In this document: piece by piece, positions 18,753 through 28,014 of the stretch
Layout of the letters: the number at the start of each line of letters is the position of its first letter
How positions within the stretch are numbered: position 1 is the first letter of the stretch
NCBI RefSeq assembly: GCF_014195535.1
Contig: NZ_JACIBY010000005.1
Span: 245,807-309,806, forward strand
Source: Runella defluvii
Lineage (GTDB): Bacteria > Bacteroidota > Bacteroidia > Cytophagales > Spirosomataceae
Length of the DNA: 64,000 nucleotides
Reading direction: 5' to 3'
Made by a program: the position numbers and the translations under genes
Notes under the pieces: generated by a model
Told to the model about the DNA's origin: nothing
Databases searched by the model: none
The model's input: the letters and a program-made list of their open reading frames with translations, nothing else

Positions 18753-19087
18753 CCAAGCGATAGTTTAGGATTAAGCAATAACTGCATGTGTTTGACAAAC
18801 TCGGTGAGTTCCTCCAAACGATTAATGGTTTCGGCTTCGCCTTTTTCTGTCAACGAATAGTACTTGCGCGGGCGGTTGCCCACTTGTTCTACCGCCACCG
18901 TCAGCAACCCATCAGCCTCTAACTTGTGCAACGCGGGGTACAGCGCCCCTTCGTTTATCACCAGTTCTCCGCCCGTTTGCTCTTTTACTTTTTGCGTCAT
19001 TTCGTAGCCATACATCCGCTTATTTTCTTCTAATAATTTCAAAATAATCAGCGAAAGGCTTCCTTTATAGAGTTGTGAATTGTTCAT
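18749..19087 (-). CDS. PadR-family transcriptional regulator
   Basis: A winged-helix protein of 112 residues from ATG 19087. 'LYKGSLSLIILKLLEENKRM', 'YGYEMTQKVKEQT', 'INEGALYPALHKLEADGLL' and 'GNRPRKYYSLTEKGE' are classic PadR blocks. An in-frame start 11 codons upstream lies inside the promoter palindrome, so it is rejected. The gene heads a three-gene operon with two 4-bp overlaps. A 36-bp palindrome covering its promoter suggests it represses itself. Confidence 0.92.
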   Translation of the reverse strand: MNNSQLYKGSLSLIILKLLEENKRMYGYEMTQKVKEQTGGELVINEGALYPALHKLEADGLLTVAVEQVGNRPRKYYSLTEKGEAETINRLEELTEFVKHMQLLLNPKLSLG

Positions 19088-19091
19088 GGCA

Positions 19092-19132
19092 CAAATATAC
19101 CTCAGAAATTGATATATCAAAGTCTGAGGTAT
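19092..19132 (-). promoter_or_regulatory. padR promoter inside a 36-bp concentric palindrome
   Basis: On the minus strand the -7 element is TATATTTG (plus 19092-19099) and TTG lies at plus 19118-19120, with an 18-bp spacer. The palindrome has outer arms ATACCTCAGA (19097-19106) and TCTGAGGTAT (19123-19132) around the perfect inner palindrome TTGATATATCAA (19109-19120). Both share the same centre, so 32 of 36 positions are symmetric. The start codon is only 4-5 bp from the -7 element, so the transcript has little or no leader. Confidence 0.7.
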
Positions 19133-19235
19133 TATTTTTTTACATTACCCATTTGTTAGGAAAGCCTGCAAAAACTTTTTAAAACCTTAAAAATCAAGCA
19201 ATAATAAAGTAACAGATGAAGTGCAATTTGCGAAC

Positions 19236-20048
19236 ATGAAGCAAAAGACGCACTATCGTACCATTGTGATTTCGGATGTTCACCTCGGAACTAGCGGCTC
19301 CAAGGCCAAAGAAGTCACGCATTTTTTGAAGCAATACAAATGCAAACGGCTTATCCTGAACGGTGACATCATCGACGGATGGCAGCTAAAAAAATACGGT
19401 ACGTGGAAGCGTCGGCACACGGCTTTTTTCAAAACAGTGCTAAAAATGATGGATGACTACCACACCAAGGTCATTTATATTCGTGGAAATCACGATGATT
19501 TTTTAGACCAAATCATGCCCTTACGTCTCGGGAAACAGTTTCAAATTCGCAAAGACTACATCTTGAAATCGGGACAAAAACGGTTTTACGTTACCCACGG
19601 CGATGTCTTCGACAGCATTACAACGCACATGAAGTGGTTGGCGTATTTGGGCGACGCGGGCTACACCTTCTTACTATGGATTAACAAGTTATACAATCAC
19701 TACCGCGACTGGTGCGGACTGCCGTATTATTCACTTTCGCAATTAATCAAGCAAAAAGTCAAGGCGGCCGTCAATTACGTCTCTGATTTTGAAGAAAAAC
19801 TAACCGAACTAGCCCGCTCTCGTAACTGCGACGGAATCATCTGCGGGCACATTCACCAACCCGCCATGCGCGACATTGACGGCATACTTTACATGAACTC
19901 AGGCGACTGGGTAGAATCGCTCACGGCTTTGGTCGAAGACCACGATGGCAACTGGACCCTCGTCTATTACAACGAAGCCCAAATGGGCAAAACAGACGAA
20001 CCAACGGTATCCGAGTTTTTTGGGGTAAAAGAGCGGGCGGCATCGTGA
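19236..20048 (+). CDS. UDP-2,3-diacylglucosamine pyrophosphatase-like metallophosphoesterase
   Basis: The protein has about 270 residues from ATG 19236; a GTG 15 bp upstream is a poorer alternative. Metallophosphoesterase motifs are 'SDVHLG', 'NGDIIDGW', 'IRGNHDDFL', 'THGD' and 'CGHIHQP', giving the two-metal centre. The family removes UMP from UDP-diacylglucosamine in lipid A synthesis or acts on related envelope substrates; the exact substrate is not shown by the sequence. Its stop overlaps the GTG of a glycosyltransferase by 4 bp, supporting an envelope-lipid role. Confidence 0.85.
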   Translation: MKQKTHYRTIVISDVHLGTSGSKAKEVTHFLKQYKCKRLILNGDIIDGWQLKKYGTWKRRHTAFFKTVLKMMDDYHTKVIYIRGNHDDFLDQIMPLRLGKQFQIRKDYILKSGQKRFYVTHGDVFDSITTHMKWLAYLGDAGYTFLLWINKLYNHYRDWCGLPYYSLSQLIKQKVKAAVNYVSDFEEKLTELARSRNCDGIICGHIHQPAMRDIDGILYMNSGDWVESLTALVEDHDGNWTLVYYNEAQMGKTDEPTVSEFFGVKERAAS

Positions 20049-21142
20049 GTAAGTTTCTGTTTATTATCCAAGGCGAAGGTCGAGGTCACTTGACCCAAGC
20101 CATTTCGTTGGCTCAGTTATTGCGCGCCAACGACCACGAAGTAGTAGCTGGGCTGGTCGGAATCGGAAAAGGGCGGCAACTGCCTTCTTTCTTTTACGAT
20201 TCGTTTCCCGCTGACATTCACTCGTTTTACAGTCCACATTTGATAATGGGAAAACGGGGAATTAGTTTTTCCAAAACGATTACGCATCATCTTTTTCGGA
20301 TTCCTCTCTACGTCAAAAGCCTCCAAGCCATTCATGCCCACGTCCAGCATTACCAACCTGACGTTATTGTCAATTTTTACGATGTGCTTGGTGGTTTATA
20401 CGCGCTGACGTATCGGCCTGCGGTTCCGATTGTCGCCGTTGGGCACCATTATTTGTTCTTACGCAACGATTTTATATTTCCTGCCCAACGCAGTTTAGAC
20501 CATTGGTTGTTAAAAATCAATACGCGCCTTACGGCAGTACGGGCTCAAAAACTGCTGGCTCTTTCGTTTTATCCCACTGCTATTCCTACCCACCACCGCA
20601 TCGTGACCGTCCCACCCCTTCTTCGTGGGGCGGTCAAAGCGCTGACGCCTACCCAAGAACCCTTTTTTCTGGTCTATGTCACCTACGCCGCCATGAGTAA
20701 AACCGTGATTGAGTGGCACTTACAGCATCCTGAAGTGAATTTACACTGTTTTTGGGACCAACCCGACCACCGTTTTGACGAAACACTGACTTTTCATAAA
20801 GTGGATGGAGCTAAGTTTTTAGAGATGATGGCACGTTGTACAGCACTGGTGACAACGGCAGGGTTTGAGTCGGTTTGCGAAGCGATGTACCTTGGAAAGC
20901 CTGCTTTGATGGTTCCTGCTCACTACGAACAAGCCTGCAACGCCCTCGATGCGCAGCGGGCGGGTGCAGGGATTGCCGCCGAAGAATTTGACCTGTCGCT
21001 GCTCCTTGATTACCTTCCCAATCACGTACCAGCCCAAGACCATTTTCAAGAATGGTGTGCTCAAGCAACGCCCCTTTTTCTAGCTCATTTAGAAGAAGTC
21101 GTGCTTGAGAGACGGGTATTGGAGGCTATATCATCTGAGTAA
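20045..21142 (+). CDS. Glycosyltransferase, MurG-like GT-B fold
   Basis: The protein has 365 residues and starts with GTG inside the stop of the upstream gene (GTGA overlap), so translational coupling is likely. The N-terminus 'FIIQGEGRGHLTQAISLAQL' and C-terminal 'TTAGFESVCEAMYLGKPALM' with 'EQACNALDAQRAGAG' match UDP-sugar glycosyltransferases of the MurG/MGDG synthase type. The acceptor is unknown. Coupling to an LpxH-like phosphatase suggests glycolipid or lipid A modification (inference). Confidence 0.82.
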   Translation: MSKFLFIIQGEGRGHLTQAISLAQLLRANDHEVVAGLVGIGKGRQLPSFFYDSFPADIHSFYSPHLIMGKRGISFSKTITHHLFRIPLYVKSLQAIHAHVQHYQPDVIVNFYDVLGGLYALTYRPAVPIVAVGHHYLFLRNDFIFPAQRSLDHWLLKINTRLTAVRAQKLLALSFYPTAIPTHHRIVTVPPLLRGAVKALTPTQEPFFLVYVTYAAMSKTVIEWHLQHPEVNLHCFWDQPDHRFDETLTFHKVDGAKFLEMMARCTALVTTAGFESVCEAMYLGKPALMVPAHYEQACNALDAQRAGAGIAAEEFDLSLLLDYLPNHVPAQDHFQEWCAQATPLFLAHLEEVVLERRVLEAISSE

Positions 21143-21428
21143 GAAGTACTTCTACTTTTATTCCCAACTCCACTTCTAACGCCGTTGCAAAACTAAGATT
21201 ATCTTTATCGGATGTGAGTTTGAGAGGCATACATTCCAAAACACATAGAAAATTTGAGAATAAGCACATAGAAAACATAGCTATTTTTCTATTAAGCAGA
21301 TTTTCATTGAGTGAGTGGGTTTTGGAGGCTTTTATCTAATTTTGCAGCAATATTAAAAAAAACAACGAATAGTCCCGTATCTGTACATTCCCTCAGCGAG
21401 GGGTAAGGGGCTTAAAACAACCAAGTAA
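21143..21428. other. Intergenic region before lysS, with a -7 element
   Basis: TAATTTTG at 21337-21344 fits the Bacteroidota -7 consensus, about 85 bp before the lysS start; no TTG is seen at a proper distance. A 50-codon minus-strand reading frame (21126-21278) is discussed among the rejected items. Nothing else is visible. Confidence 0.45.
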
Positions 21429-23138
21429 ATGTTGAGCGAACAAGAACTCCTCCGCCGCCAAAAGCGCGAAGATTTGATGAAAATGGGGATTGACCCCTAT
21501 CCTGCCGAATTATTTGAGGTAAACGCTACGGCAGCCGATATTCATAAAAACTACGAAAACGATAAGCTCAATTATAAGAGTATCTCCATTGCAGGCCGTT
21601 TGATGGGCTTCCGTATCATGGGAAGCGCGTCGTTTGTTGAATTACAAGACAGCACGGGACGCGTTCAGCTCTATTTCCGCCGCGACGACCTTTGCCCTGG
21701 CGAAGACAAAACACTCTATAATACAGTTTTCAAAAAATTGCTCGACATCGGCGACATCATCGGGGTCAAAGGGTATGTTTTTACAACTCAAACGGGTGAA
21801 ATCTCAATTCACGTTGAGGAGTTTAAAATTTTGAATAAATCGCTTCGCCCACTTCCTGTGGTGAAAGAAGTAGATGGCAAAGTGTATGACGCATTTTCGG
21901 ATCCCGAGCAACGTTTCCGTCAGCGGTACGTGGACTTGATTGTGAATCCTCACGTCAAAGATATTTTTATCAAACGTGCCCGCATCATCAGCACCATGCG
22001 TCGGATTTTTGACGACAGAGGTTGGTTGGAAGTCGAAACGCCCATTCTCCAGCCTATCCACGGGGGAGCTACAGCCCGTCCGTTTAAGACGCACCACAAC
22101 ACGCTCGACATGCCGTTGTACATGCGTATTGCCAACGAACTTTACCTCAAGCGTCTGATTGTGGGTGGTTTTGATGGGGTGTACGAGTTCGGAAAAATGT
22201 TCCGCAACGAAGGAATGGACCGTACTCACAACCCAGAGTTTACGTCGTTGGAGTTTTACGTGGCTTACAAAGACTATCATTGGATGATGGGCATCACGGA
22301 AGAAATCCTTGAGAAAGTAGCCATCGCGGTAAACGGTACAACCAAAATCCAATCGTGGGGCAACGAAATCGAGTTTGCAGGGCCTTACACGCGATTGAGC
22401 ATTTTTGAAGCGATTGAAAAATACACGGGAGTAAACGTAGAAGGCAAAACCGAAGCCGAACTCATCGCTCAGTGCAAGGAGTGGGGCATCGAAACCGACG
22501 CGACCATGGGCGTGGCCAAACTCATCGACGAGATTTTCGGCGCGAAGGTAGAAGACAACTTAATCCAGCCGACGTTTATCATCGACTATCCCGTTGAGAT
22601 GTCGCCATTGACCAAAAAGCACCGTAGCAAACCTGGTTTGGTGGAGCGTTTCGAGTTGTTTATCAATGGAAAAGAGGTTGCCAATGCGTACTCAGAGCTA
22701 AACGATCCTATCGACCAACGGGAGCGTTTTGAGGAACAACTTCGCCTTGCCGAACGCGGCGACGAAGAAGCGATGGCGATGGACGAAGACTTCATCCGTT
22801 CGCTCGAATACGGAATGCCTACTACTTCGGGAATTGGTATCGGTATCGACCGTCTGACGATGATGATGACCGACCAAACCAGCATTCAGGAGGTATTGTT
22901 CTTCCCACAAATGCGCCCAGAGAAGAAGGTAGAAATGGCCACCGAAGCCGATTACGTAGCGCAAGGTGTACCCGCAATTTGGGTGCCTGCCCTCCAAAAA
23001 ATGGGTTTCTTGACCATCGACGCCCTCAAAGCGGCCAACCCCAACAAAGTGTTCAACGATTTGGGCGGTTTGCGCAAAAAACTAAAAATCGACGCTCCCA
23101 TGCCGAAAAAAGAAGAGGTTGAGGCTTGGATTGGGTAA
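21429..23138 (+). CDS. lysS: Lysyl-tRNA synthetase, class II
   Basis: The protein has 569 residues. The N-terminal anticodon-binding OB fold contains '[19 protein letters not shown]'. The class II core shows motif 2 ('[20 protein letters not shown]') and motif 3 ('[15 protein letters not shown]'). A C-terminal extension of about 60 residues, ending '[10 protein letters not shown]', is longer than in the E. coli enzyme; I recall such extensions from Bacteroidota LysS. A terminator follows directly. Confidence 0.97.
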   Translation: MLSEQELLRRQKREDLMKMGIDPYPAELFEVNATAADIHKNYENDKLNYKSISIAGRLMGFRIMGSASFVELQDSTGRVQLYFRRDDLCPGEDKTLYNTVFKKLLDIGDIIGVKGYVFTTQTGEISIHVEEFKILNKSLRPLPVVKEVDGKVYDAFSDPEQRFRQRYVDLIVNPHVKDIFIKRARIISTMRRIFDDRGWLEVETPILQPIHGGATARPFKTHHNTLDMPLYMRIANELYLKRLIVGGFDGVYEFGKMFRNEGMDRTHNPEFTSLEFYVAYKDYHWMMGITEEILEKVAIAVNGTTKIQSWGNEIEFAGPYTRLSIFEAIEKYTGVNVEGKTEAELIAQCKEWGIETDATMGVAKLIDEIFGAKVEDNLIQPTFIIDYPVEMSPLTKKHRSKPGLVERFELFINGKEVANAYSELNDPIDQRERFEEQLRLAERGDEEAMAMDEDFIRSLEYGMPTTSGIGIGIDRLTMMMTDQTSIQEVLFFPQMRPEKKVEMATEADYVAQGVPAIWVPALQKMGFLTIDALKAANPNKVFNDLGGLRKKLKIDAPMPKKEEVEAWIG

Positions 23139-23147
23139 AATAGTAAC

Positions 23148-23176
23148 AAAAAGCGGAGAACACTCTCCGCTTTTTT
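23148..23176 (+). terminator. Terminator after lysS
   Basis: Arms AAAAAGCGGAGA and TCTCCGCTTTTT enclose an ACAC loop, followed by T residues. Confidence 0.85.
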
Positions 23177-23269
23177 AGTTTTATAGCCCTACCCAATTTG
23201 GCACTCTACTGAATACGCCTTATCTTGCCGAAACATTTACATTTCACTGAAACTCAAAACCATTTCGCG

Positions 23270-24352
23270 ATGAAAAAGCTTTTATTGTCTTGCCTCGCAT
23301 TGCTTCCTTTCTTGGCCGTAGCCGACCCCGCACCTTTTTCGGTGACAGGCGCCATCAAAGGACTAAAAGACCAAACTATTTATCTCCGTTACGGAAAAAC
23401 CATTGATTCGCTCAAGTCGGCGAATGGTGAATTTAACTTCAAAGGGCAAATCGAAGACCTTACCACGGCTTACCTTCGCGTGGGCAAAACGCAGACTTCG
23501 TTTTTTGTGGAGAAAAACGCCACACTTACGTTTGCGGGTAGCCTCGAAGAACTTGAAAATTCAAGCGTAGTAGGAACCCGTATCAACGATGACTTGTCGC
23601 GTTATACTTCTTCCATTGCTTCGCTCAATAACCAACGCCGTCCTGTCATGGCCGCGCTGATGGATGCGTACCAAAAGAAACAGCCTTACAAAGAGTTCAA
23701 CGAGCAAGTTGACAAAATCGACGAGCAGATTACGACAAAAGCCAAAGAATTTATCCAAACCAACCCTGAGTCGTTGGTAAGTGCGTGGTTGGTGCGTAGC
23801 CGTTTCTTCTACGGCGAAGACAGCGAGTTGTCGAGCATGTATGGTTATTTAAAAGGCGACGCGCTCACGTCGAACTTTGCCAAAGATTTGAAGAAAAAAA
23901 TTGACGTTAACGCAAAAACTGCGGTTGGACAATTGGCCATGGAGTTCACCCAAAACGATGTAAACGAAAAACCTGTCTCGTTGTCGTCGCTTCGTGGAAA
24001 GTACGTATTGGTCGATTTTTGGGCCTCATGGTGCGGCCCTTGTCGCCAAGAAAACCCGAATGTGGTAAAGGCATTCAATGCTTACAAAGACAAAGGATTT
24101 ACGGTTTTGGGCGTATCGCTTGACCAGAAAAAAGAACCATGGCTCAAAGCCATCGAAAAAGACGAACTTACCTGGACACACGTTTCGGATTTGAAATACT
24201 GGCAAAACGAAGTAGCTGTTCAGTACGGTATCAATTCGATTCCTGCCAGCTTTTTGTTAGACCCTAACGGCAAAATCGTCGGCAAGAACTTACGTGGTGA
24301 AGCCCTCACCAAAAAACTCGCCGAGCTGATGCCCGACAAAGAAGTAAAATAA
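23270..24352 (+). CDS. Periplasmic thioredoxin-like protein (TlpA/ResA type, DUF4369 N-terminus)
   Basis: The protein has 360 residues from ATG 23270; the 15-codon TTG extension would disrupt the signal peptide. The signal peptide ends near 'FLAVADP'. A DUF4369-type beta domain follows ('GLKDQTIYLRYGKTIDS'), then a helical linker. The C-terminal thioredoxin fold (about 225-355) has WCGPC as the redox site, with 'VDFWASWCGPCRQENP' and the cis-Pro segment 'INSIPASFLLDP'. It probably reduces disulfides of envelope proteins or c-type cytochrome precursors. Confidence 0.9.
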   Translation: MKKLLLSCLALLPFLAVADPAPFSVTGAIKGLKDQTIYLRYGKTIDSLKSANGEFNFKGQIEDLTTAYLRVGKTQTSFFVEKNATLTFAGSLEELENSSVVGTRINDDLSRYTSSIASLNNQRRPVMAALMDAYQKKQPYKEFNEQVDKIDEQITTKAKEFIQTNPESLVSAWLVRSRFFYGEDSELSSMYGYLKGDALTSNFAKDLKKKIDVNAKTAVGQLAMEFTQNDVNEKPVSLSSLRGKYVLVDFWASWCGPCRQENPNVVKAFNAYKDKGFTVLGVSLDQKKEPWLKAIEKDELTWTHVSDLKYWQNEVAVQYGINSIPASFLLDPNGKIVGKNLRGEALTKKLAELMPDKEVK

Positions 24353-24367
24353 TACTTAAATAGTTGC

Positions 24368-24395
24368 AGGCGAGGTCAACCACCTCGCCTTTTTT
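24368..24395 (+). terminator. Terminator after the thioredoxin-like gene
   Basis: GGCGAGGT (24369-24376) and ACCTCGCC (24382-24389) with a CAACC loop, followed by six T. It lies 9 bp before the next start codon. Confidence 0.85.
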
Positions 24396-24403
24396 ATACC
24401 CTT

Positions 24404-25435
24404 ATGACGCCCATTACGCAACGATTAGCCATTCAAGACATCATCGAAGAAACCGAGGACAGCAAAACCTTTGTGTTAGCATCCGTCGATGGACAACCGC
24501 TGGAGTACCAAGCGGGGCAATTTTTGACGTTTTTGTTCCAAGAAAGCGGACACGAAGTTCGTCGGTCGTTTTCGCTGTCGTCTTCTCCGTCGGTCGATAG
24601 TCTTCCTTCGGTTACGATTAAACGCGTTGCCAATGGCCTGATTTCCCGCCCATTGCTCGATTATAGCCGCATTGGCGACGTTTGGGAGTGTCTGCCTCCT
24701 GCGGGTCGGTTTGTGCTTTCTGCTCATCCACCGAAGCACGTTTTTTTGTTGGCCGCAGGAAGTGGCATTACCCCACTTTTGGCGTTAACCAAAGAACTTT
24801 TGGCCAAACATCCTTCTACGAAGATTACCCTGATTTACAGCAATAAGTCGGTAGAATCCACCATTTTTTACGCCCAACTTACCGCGCTTCAAGCCGCTCA
24901 TTCTGAGCAATTGAAGGTTATTTTTCTGTGGGGAAATGCCAAAAATCTGCGTTGGGCTCGCCTCAATGGCACTTTATTGGAAGAAATTATTCAGCAAACC
25001 CTTCAAGGCGCTCCTTTTTCTGACGCCCATTTTTACGCCTGTGGGCCGTTCCATTATATGTTGATGGTGGAAATAAGTTTGTTGACGATGGGTTTTCACA
25101 AAGACCAACTCCAACGGGAGCATTTTGTGATTGAGTCCAAACCGCCAACGCCCAAGCAGTATCCTGCCCAAACGATTTTGGCGAGCTTCCAAGGAACGCA
25201 ACAAACGATTTCGGTTCGTAAAAATCAGACGCTCCTGGATGCGGGATTGGTGGCGGGTTGGCCTTTGCCTTACACCTGCCGCGCAGGACGGTGCGGGGCG
25301 TGCATTGCCCTGTGCACCTCAGGAGAAGTAGAAATGGAATACAACGAAGTATTGACCGATGAGGAGGTTGCCAATGGACAAGTGCTAACCTGCATGGCGC
25401 ACCCCCTCACCGAAGGGGTTTCTATTGCTTGGTAA
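24404..25435 (+). CDS. FAD/NAD(P)H reductase with C-terminal 2Fe-2S ferredoxin domain (PaaE-like)
   Basis: The protein has 343 residues. The FAD-binding beta-barrel carries 'RRSFSLSSSP'. The NAD(P)H domain has 'AAGSGITPLLALTKELL' and the C-terminal 'YACGPFHYMLM'. The plant-type ferredoxin domain has C-x4-C-x2-C ('CRAGRCGAC') with a fourth Cys about 30 residues on ('VLTCMAHP'). It transfers electrons from NAD(P)H to an unknown oxygenase or desaturase. No phenylacetate genes are nearby, so PaaE itself is not claimed. It converges with the cysteine desulfurase gene, 10 bp away. Confidence 0.88.
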   Translation: MTPITQRLAIQDIIEETEDSKTFVLASVDGQPLEYQAGQFLTFLFQESGHEVRRSFSLSSSPSVDSLPSVTIKRVANGLISRPLLDYSRIGDVWECLPPAGRFVLSAHPPKHVFLLAAGSGITPLLALTKELLAKHPSTKITLIYSNKSVESTIFYAQLTALQAAHSEQLKVIFLWGNAKNLRWARLNGTLLEEIIQQTLQGAPFSDAHFYACGPFHYMLMVEISLLTMGFHKDQLQREHFVIESKPPTPKQYPAQTILASFQGTQQTISVRKNQTLLDAGLVAGWPLPYTCRAGRCGACIALCTSGEVEMEYNEVLTDEEVANGQVLTCMAHPLTEGVSIAW

Positions 25436-25445
25436 GTACTTGCGC

Positions 25446-26603
25446 TTACACACCTACCGTTTTATACATATCCGCTACGGTTGCTACGGCGTAGTCGATT
25501 TCGGCTTCGGTATTGTATTTACCAAATGAAAAACGAACATTGCCGCGCTCAGGAGCTACGCCCAACGCCGACAATACGTGCGAACCTACTTCCGAGCCGC
25601 TCGAACAGGCACTTCCGCCCGACGCCGAAATCTTGGCAATGTCCAAGTTGAACAACAACATATCATTGACGTCCGACGGGGGTAAACTCACGTTCAAAAC
25701 CGTGTAATTACTCCGCTCAAGGTTGGCTGAGTCGCCGTTGAAACGAACGTCTTCTATTTTTTCGCGGAAGCCCGCAATCATTCTTTTTTTGAGGTTTTCC
25801 AGATGGGCGCGGTGGCTGTCCATGTCGCGGTAGGCGATTTCTAATGCTTTGGCTAATCCTACAATGCCATACACATTTTCAGTTCCCCCGCGCATATTCC
25901 GTTCTTGCGCACCTCCGTGAATGTACGGATGAATACGCACATCGTTGACGTACAAGAATCCAACGCCTTTAGGACCATTGAATTTATGCGCTGCGCCGAC
26001 CAAAAAATTGGTTTTCAAACTCTTCAAATCATGGCGCAAGTGCCCCATCGTTTGTACTGTATCGCTGTGAAAAATGGCATTGTATTGCTCACACAACTCC
26101 CCTACCACATTCAAATCCAATAAGTTGCCAATTTCATTATTACCGTGCATCAACGACACCAACGAGCGTGGGTTGGTCTTCAACAATTCTTCCAAGTGGT
26201 TGATGTCCACGTGGCCTTTTTCGTCGATGTTGACCATGCTCAGTTTGATTTTTCCTGTTTTGGCCAAATACTCCAATGTATGTAAAACGGCGTGGTGCTC
26301 CAGCGGCGAGGTAATGGCGTGGGTAAGGTTGTACGCTTCCACGCTGCAAAGGATGGCGGTGTTGTCGGCTTCGGTGCCTCCCGAGGTAAAGAAAATTTGG
26401 GAAGGCGACGTATTGAGCAGTCCTGCTACGGTTTTGCGTGCTTGTTCAATCGCCGATTTTACGACACGCCCGTGTCCATGAATCGACGACGGGTTTCCGT
26501 ATTGCTCCGTTATCCAAGGGAGCATCACTTCGATTACTTCCGCGTCGATGGGCGTCGTAGCGGCGTTGTCTAAATAAATACGGTCTGCAACTGAACGAAT
26601 CAT
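25446..26603 (-). CDS. Cysteine desulfurase, IscS/NifS type
   Basis: A PLP enzyme of 385 residues from ATG 26603; the upstream extension lies beyond the family N-terminus 'RIYLDNAATTPID'. Motifs: 'TSGGTEADNTAI', the PLP lysine in 'GAAHKFNGPKGVGFLY', and the catalytic Cys in 'ASGGSACSSGSEVGSH'. It supplies sulfur for iron-sulfur clusters or tRNA thiolation. No iscU, sufE or thiI is beside it, so the acceptor is unknown. A promoter and a short palindrome lie just upstream. Confidence 0.94.
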   Translation of the reverse strand: MIRSVADRIYLDNAATTPIDAEVIEVMLPWITEQYGNPSSIHGHGRVVKSAIEQARKTVAGLLNTSPSQIFFTSGGTEADNTAILCSVEAYNLTHAITSPLEHHAVLHTLEYLAKTGKIKLSMVNIDEKGHVDINHLEELLKTNPRSLVSLMHGNNEIGNLLDLNVVGELCEQYNAIFHSDTVQTMGHLRHDLKSLKTNFLVGAAHKFNGPKGVGFLYVNDVRIHPYIHGGAQERNMRGGTENVYGIVGLAKALEIAYRDMDSHRAHLENLKKRMIAGFREKIEDVRFNGDSANLERSNYTVLNVSLPPSDVNDMLLFNLDIAKISASGGSACSSGSEVGSHVLSALGVAPERGNVRFSFGKYNTEAEIDYAVATVADMYKTVGV

Positions 26604-26941
26604 AAAAGCATAGATGAATGTGAGTGAGGGGCATAGTTGTTGCGACAACTATACGCAAAAATAAAGGGAATCTTTAAGCCTAACAACCTACCGAGTCGAT
26701 TGACTATTAACTTTTAAGCCCTCTTTGTTTTTATATTTTTTTGAAAATGAACCCATTGAGAAACCTAAGGCGTACCTTTATTAGAAATGTGCAAAATAAA
26801 TCATTGCTCAATAGCCCAATTCCCAAATTCATAACACCATCACGTTGAGGATAAGTTTCTGTAGATGAAGCTCATTTTTTAATCCAACGGGTGTGCATTT
26901 TTCACCAAAATAGCCCCAATTTTGCAAAAAACTTCGTCCGT
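26604..26941. other. Divergent intergenic region
   Basis: It separates the cysteine desulfurase from the alpha/beta hydrolase. The left part holds the promoter and palindrome listed separately. From about 26700 on the sequence is AT-rich, and I see no gene or clear promoter. Confidence 0.6.
26633..26686 (-). promoter_or_regulatory. Cysteine desulfurase promoter with a downstream palindrome
   Basis: On the minus strand TTG (plus 26684-26686) and TATTTTTG (plus 26656-26663) are separated by exactly 20 bp. Just after the expected start of transcription, ATAGTTGT (26633-26640) and ACAACTAT (26645-26652) form an 8-bp inverted repeat around TGCG, a possible operator or leader hairpin. Confidence 0.55.
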
Positions 26942-27904
26942 ATGCCCGTCATTCATCGTTCTAGCTACCCAGGCCCTCCGCGTTTTTTGTTCAACGGGCA
27001 CCTACAAACCGTGATTCCGAGTGTATTCCGCAAAATAAAAGGGGTTGATTATGAGCGCGAACGGCTGACGCTTTCCGACGGGGACTTTGTGGATGTCGAT
27101 TGGCTCGATACGGGCAGCAAAAAATTGGTGGTACTTACCCACGGGTTAGAAGGCGACTCACATCGGCATTATGTGAAAGGAACGGCGAAGCTCTTTGCCC
27201 AACACGGTTGGGATGTCTTGGCGTGGAATTGTCGCTCGTGCAGCGGCGAGATGAACCGCGCGTTTCGTCTCTACAACCACGGCGAAACGGGGGATATTTC
27301 AGAAGTAATTTCCCACGCCCTTCGCACCAAAAAATACGAACAGGTATCGCTAGTAGGGTACAGCATGGGCGGAAATATCTCGCTCAAGTACGTGGGAATC
27401 AATGGCAAAGAATTACCCGATGTGGTGCGGGGAGTAGCGGCTTTTTCGGCACCCACCAACTTAAAAACAAGCGCTCAGTTGTTGGATCTTCCCCAAAACC
27501 GACTCTACCGCGAACGGTTTAAAAGTAAACTGCTCAAAAAAATAACCGAAAAAGACCGACTGTATCCCAATCGAATTGACCTAGCCAAGCTCAAAGAGGT
27601 AAAAATATGGAAGGATTTTGACGATTTTTTCTCCGCCCCCGTCAACGGCTACCGCGATGCCGACGATTTTTATGAACAAGCTTCCGCCGCCAATTTCATT
27701 GAAAACGTCAGCATTCCAGTTCTCATTTGTAACGCCCAAAACGACCCCATTCTCAACGCCGACTGTGCGCCCAAGGCATTAGCGGAGAAAAGCTCCCATA
27801 TTTTTGTAGAAACCCCCACTGAAGGCGGCCACGTTGGTTTTATGGTACCCAACGACGAGTTTTCGTGGGCCGAACGCAGGGCTTTGGAGTTTTTGAGCGT
27901 ATAG
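26942..27904 (+). CDS. Alpha/beta hydrolase, YheT family
   Basis: The protein has 320 residues from ATG 26942; the upstream GTG extension does not look like the family. It starts 'PPRFLFNGHLQTVIPSVFRK', typical of YheT. Oxyanion-hole segment 'THGLEGDSHRHYVKG', nucleophile elbow GYSMGG, Asp in 'NAQNDPILNADC' and His in 'EGGHVGFM' complete the triad. It is probably an esterase or lipid hydrolase with unknown substrate. Its stop is followed within 4 bp by a CTCA hairpin. Confidence 0.88.
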   Translation: MPVIHRSSYPGPPRFLFNGHLQTVIPSVFRKIKGVDYERERLTLSDGDFVDVDWLDTGSKKLVVLTHGLEGDSHRHYVKGTAKLFAQHGWDVLAWNCRSCSGEMNRAFRLYNHGETGDISEVISHALRTKKYEQVSLVGYSMGGNISLKYVGINGKELPDVVRGVAAFSAPTNLKTSAQLLDLPQNRLYRERFKSKLLKKITEKDRLYPNRIDLAKLKEVKIWKDFDDFFSAPVNGYRDADDFYEQASAANFIENVSIPVLICNAQNDPILNADCAPKALAEKSSHIFVETPTEGGHVGFMVPNDEFSWAERRALEFLSV

Positions 27905-27907
27905 GTG

Positions 27908-27931
27908 CGTCTGGATGCTCACATCCAGACG
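27908..27931. repeat. CTCA-loop hairpin, left of unknown gene
   Basis: CGTCTGGATG (27908-27917), loop CTCA, CATCCAGACG (27922-27931): a perfect 10-bp stem. The central 22 bases are identical to the hairpin at 28557-28578. Confidence 0.9.
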
Positions 27932-28014
27932 TGATACGCCCGATAAAACCTATTTTTACAAATGGGACACTCACGCCATCGGATGTCCTTGATTTGCTCA
28001 ACACTTAATATCTT

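Noticed and set aside
21126-21278. 50-codon minus-strand frame between the glycosyltransferase and lysS
   Set aside because: The second half (TSDKDNLSFATALEVELGIK) looks protein-like, perhaps a gene fragment, but there is no match that I recognise and it overlaps a real gene end.
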